Assembly (NCBI GenBank): GCA_947378615.1
Contig: CANCKV010000121.1
Location: 1 to 8,171 of the forward strand
DNA from: Chitinophagaceae bacterium
GTDB taxonomy: Bacteria > Bacteroidota > Bacteroidia > Chitinophagales > Chitinophagaceae
Direction: 5' to 3'
Length of the DNA: 8,171 nucleotides
Below the pieces are notes generated by a model, which was not told the origin of the DNA, made no database searches, and was given only the letters and a program-made list of their open reading frames with translations. Of this stretch, positions 5,468 through 8,171 are shown in pieces (the first letter of the stretch is position 1; each line of letters starts with the position of its first letter). A program made the position numbers and the translations under genes.

Positions 5468-8047
5468 ATGAAGAATTTTAATTGGAAAGCAATTTTGCCA
5501 CATTTTGTTGCTATTCTTACATTTTTAATCTTATCGATCTTCTATTGTAAACCTGCAATGGAAGGCAAGATTGTTGAACAGCATGACGTTCAACAGTGGA
5601 AGGCAATGTCTCACCAATCTTTTGTATATAAGGAAAAACATGGTCATTTCCCTTTATGGACAAACAGTATGTTCGGAGGAATGCCTGCCTATCAGATAGT
5701 TATAGGAACCAAAGAGGATACATATTCTTCCATTAATATCAACTATATAAATCAAGTTTTGACATTAGGACTTCCAAAGCCTGTCTATTATCTTTTTCTT
5801 TGCGGTCTTGGTTTCTATTTGTTATGTGTTGTAATGGGAGTCAATCCTTGGTTAAGTATAGCCGGAGGCATCGCTTATGCCTATTGTTCTTATGACCCCA
5901 TTTTAATCACTGCAGGTCATGATACAAAACTTGTATCAATTGCTTATGTACCTGCTATTTTAGCATCGATACAGTTGATATTCAAGAAAAAATATTGGAT
6001 AGGGGGAATAGCCTTAATCATTTCGGCTACCGGACTTTTCTATCAGAGTCACCAACAGATAGCCTATTATCTGTTGTTAATGTCAATATTCATGTTCATT
6101 CCTTTTTTTATTAAAACAATTACCGAGAAAGATTTTAAACATCTAGGTTACAGTCTTTTGTTGAGTATTGTTTGCGCTATTATTCCACTCTTTCTTGTGT
6201 CGAACAGTTATTTACCCACTTATGAATATTCAAAAGAAACCATGCGTGGAGGTGGAAGTGGTTTGACATTAGGGAAGAACGAAAATAAAAACAAAACCGA
6301 CGGAGGGCTTGATAAGGATTATGCCTTTAAATGGAGTTATGGAATTGGAGAAACAATGACATTAGCCGTTCCGAATGCTTATGGAGGTGGAAGTTCTACT
6401 AGCTTGGGAGAAGATTCCAAAGTTGCCAATCTTCTTCAAAACTCACCAGAAATACCACAACAAGCGATGCAGCAACTTTATCAAGTTGCTTCTGCCTATT
6501 GGGGCGATCAACCTGGCACTTCAGGTCCTGTTTATTTGGGTGCCTTTATTTGTTTACTCGGTCTTTCTGGTTTTATATTGTCAACTAATAAAAACAAATG
6601 GTGGTTGTTGGCGATAACCCTTTTCGGAATAGTACTTGCTTGGGGTAAAAGTTTAGAATCCGTCAACTATTTCTTATTTGACTATATGCCATTTTATAAA
6701 AAATTCAGGGCTCCATCTATGGCTTTAGTGATGCCCCAATTATCTGTTTCTTTGATGGCATTAATCTTTATAAACGATTTTCTTATAAAATTCGAAACTG
6801 CCAAGGAAATAGCTAAGGAAGAAAAAGAGAAATTCCTAAAAAGCTTTTTAATCATAGCTGCCTCATTTGCAGGTCTGTTAATTGCATTTTATTTACTCGC
6901 AGGCTACAGCAACTCAAATACATTGGCTTTAAGAAAGAGTCTTGAAAATGCGTTTAAATCTAACGATGGATTTATAAGAAGTTATATGTCAGCTTTGATT
7001 GAAGATAGAAAGTCCTTGTATTTAAACGACATGTTACGCTCATTGGGGATTATATTGGTTGCTGTAGGGGCACTATTTGCCTATTCAAAGAAATTTATAA
7101 AGACTCCTATTGTAATTTCACTTTTTATTTTGTTGGCAATCATTGACTTATTACCTGTTGGAAGAAGATATTTCAATGAAAATAATTTTGTTGACGGGGA
7201 TACTTACGAACAGAACTTTCAGAAATTCAATGCCGATTTGCAACTTGAAAAGGATACTAGTTTTTATAGAATATTGAATTTGGCCTCCTTTAATGGAAAC
7301 TCTTTTAGCATTGATTTAGGTAATTCTTTTAATGATGCCATGGCTTCCTATCACCATAACACCATTGGAGGATACCATCCTGCAAAATTGTCGAGATATA
7401 ATGACCTGATAGAGAATCAGATTTATAAAAACATTCAAGCATGGGGAAGTAATCCAAATGCAAAGGATAGTTTCCCTGTTTTGAACATGTTGAACATGAA
7501 ATATGTCATTGTTCCTGACCAAAAAGATCCAAAACAAACAACTGCAGTTCCCAACCCTTATGCTTCTGGGAATTGCTGGTTTGTGAAAGAAGTAAAGTTT
7601 GTAAAGGATGTAAACGAAGAAATGTCTTCCCTAGATCATTTCAACCCAAACAATACCGCATTTACAAATGAAAGTAATAAGTCAATTGTAGGCAATCAGC
7701 CATCTTTCGACTCTACTGCTTCTATCCATTTTATTCAGAATGACAATGATTATATCAAATATGAAAGCAATGCTGCGTCCAATCAATTTGCCGTATTTAG
7801 TGAAGTATATTATAGTCAGGGTTGGAATGCTTATATAGACGGAAAGAAAGTAGATTATTGTAAGGTAAATTATGTTTTGCGAGGTATGCCGATTCCCGCA
7901 GGAAAACACTTGATAGAATTTAAATTTGATCCTTATCTATTAAGTCTTGGAGAACATCTTTCTAAAATTGCTGGGTACCTATCTGTATTACTTGTCCTTT
8001 TATTTGGGTTTCTTGAATGGAAAGACTATAAAAAAAGGAGTGTATAA
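5468..8047 (+). CDS. YfhO-family polytopic membrane protein (GT-C-like)
   Basis: This 859-aa protein has about 13 hydrophobic segments in residues 8-563, a soluble region at ~565-825 and a final helix at ~832-850. The large first extracytoplasmic loop holds Asp40 in EQHDVQQW and then FPLWTNSMFGGMPAY (61-75), the arrangement of GT-C glycosyltransferase-like proteins, where an acidic residue in that loop is often catalytic. AGHDTK (149-154) and FRAPSM (413-418) are further recognisable blocks. The C-terminal block QGWNAYIDGK, then PAGKHLIEF (784-818), is diagnostic of YfhO. In Bacillus the family is implicated in glycosylating lipoteichoic acid from undecaprenyl-linked sugar; the acceptor in Bacteroidota is unknown. 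I chose the ATG at 5468 because the frame extension to TTG 5420 adds 16 polar residues, overlaps the likely promoter and has no initiation signal. An A-rich leader precedes the ATG. No partner glycosyltransferase is in the window. Confidence 0.93.
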   Translation: MKNFNWKAILPHFVAILTFLILSIFYCKPAMEGKIVEQHDVQQWKAMSHQSFVYKEKHGHFPLWTNSMFGGMPAYQIVIGTKEDTYSSININYINQVLTLGLPKPVYYLFLCGLGFYLLCVVMGVNPWLSIAGGIAYAYCSYDPILITAGHDTKLVSIAYVPAILASIQLIFKKKYWIGGIALIISATGLFYQSHQQIAYYLLLMSIFMFIPFFIKTITEKDFKHLGYSLLLSIVCAIIPLFLVSNSYLPTYEYSKETMRGGGSGLTLGKNENKNKTDGGLDKDYAFKWSYGIGETMTLAVPNAYGGGSSTSLGEDSKVANLLQNSPEIPQQAMQQLYQVASAYWGDQPGTSGPVYLGAFICLLGLSGFILSTNKNKWWLLAITLFGIVLAWGKSLESVNYFLFDYMPFYKKFRAPSMALVMPQLSVSLMALIFINDFLIKFETAKEIAKEEKEKFLKSFLIIAASFAGLLIAFYLLAGYSNSNTLALRKSLENAFKSNDGFIRSYMSALIEDRKSLYLNDMLRSLGIILVAVGALFAYSKKFIKTPIVISLFILLAIIDLLPVGRRYFNENNFVDGDTYEQNFQKFNADLQLEKDTSFYRILNLASFNGNSFSIDLGNSFNDAMASYHHNTIGGYHPAKLSRYNDLIENQIYKNIQAWGSNPNAKDSFPVLNMLNMKYVIVPDQKDPKQTTAVPNPYASGNCWFVKEVKFVKDVNEEMSSLDHFNPNNTAFTNESNKSIVGNQPSFDSTASIHFIQNDNDYIKYESNAASNQFAVFSEVYYSQGWNAYIDGKKVDYCKVNYVLRGMPIPAGKHLIEFKFDPYLLSLGEHLSKIAGYLSVLLVLLFGFLEWKDYKKRSV

Positions 8048-8171
8048 AGTAATTATTGATTTGATGGACTTATGTAATCTGCATTAGTATATATCAAGAA
8101 TTTAAAGAATAACTAATTTTAGCAAATTCTCAAGTTGTTTATATTATTTCCAAGTATAAAATTGGAGTGAC

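Noticed and set aside
8048..8171. Terminator or new gene start after the YfhO stop
   Set aside because: No hairpin with a T tract and no coding frame is visible in these 124 nt before the window ends.

Overview
The window looks like a piece of a low-GC Bacteroidota chromosome, plausibly from the Chitinophagaceae or a related family (the family-level guess is inference). Four things support this. The protein set is typical of the phylum: a short secreted M1 peptidase, small outer-membrane barrel proteins whose mature N-terminus begins with Gln, and a long YfhO-type membrane protein. Starts lack Shine-Dalgarno sequences and follow A/T-rich leaders. A TAnnTTTG-type -7 box lies upstream of two genes. 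Intergenic gaps carry short tandem repeats.

Layout. Positions 1-279 (+) hold the C-terminal end of an unrecognised protein that starts outside the window. Positions 280-593 are a convergent gap with a terminator hairpin and two heptanucleotide repeat arrays, one behind each stop codon. Positions 594-3696 (-) hold a secreted M1 metallopeptidase preceded by two tandem 182-aa beta-barrel paralogues. Each paralogue has its own matching -7 box, and a GC-rich patch and an inverted repeat lie between them. Positions 3954-4739 (-) encode a queuosine-precursor transporter of the YhhQ/DUF165 type. Positions 4740-5126 are non-coding and contain an 8-nt tandem array. Positions 5127-5411 (-) encode a small three-helix membrane protein of unknown function, divergently oriented from the large YfhO-family membrane protein at 5468-8047 (+). 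Nothing is recognisable in the last 124 bases.

The genes do not form one obvious pathway. The secreted peptidase may be partly co-transcribed with the adjacent barrel gene (50-bp gap). The transporter salvages tRNA-modification precursors. YfhO belongs to a GT-C-like family linked in Firmicutes to glycosylation of cell-envelope polymers. I see no mobile element, CRISPR array, RNA gene or defence system. The signals most worth a second look are the mosaic divergence of the barrel paralogues, the heptamer arrays behind two convergent genes, and the uncharacterised small membrane protein facing yfhO. I do not see convincing evidence for a new multi-gene system here.
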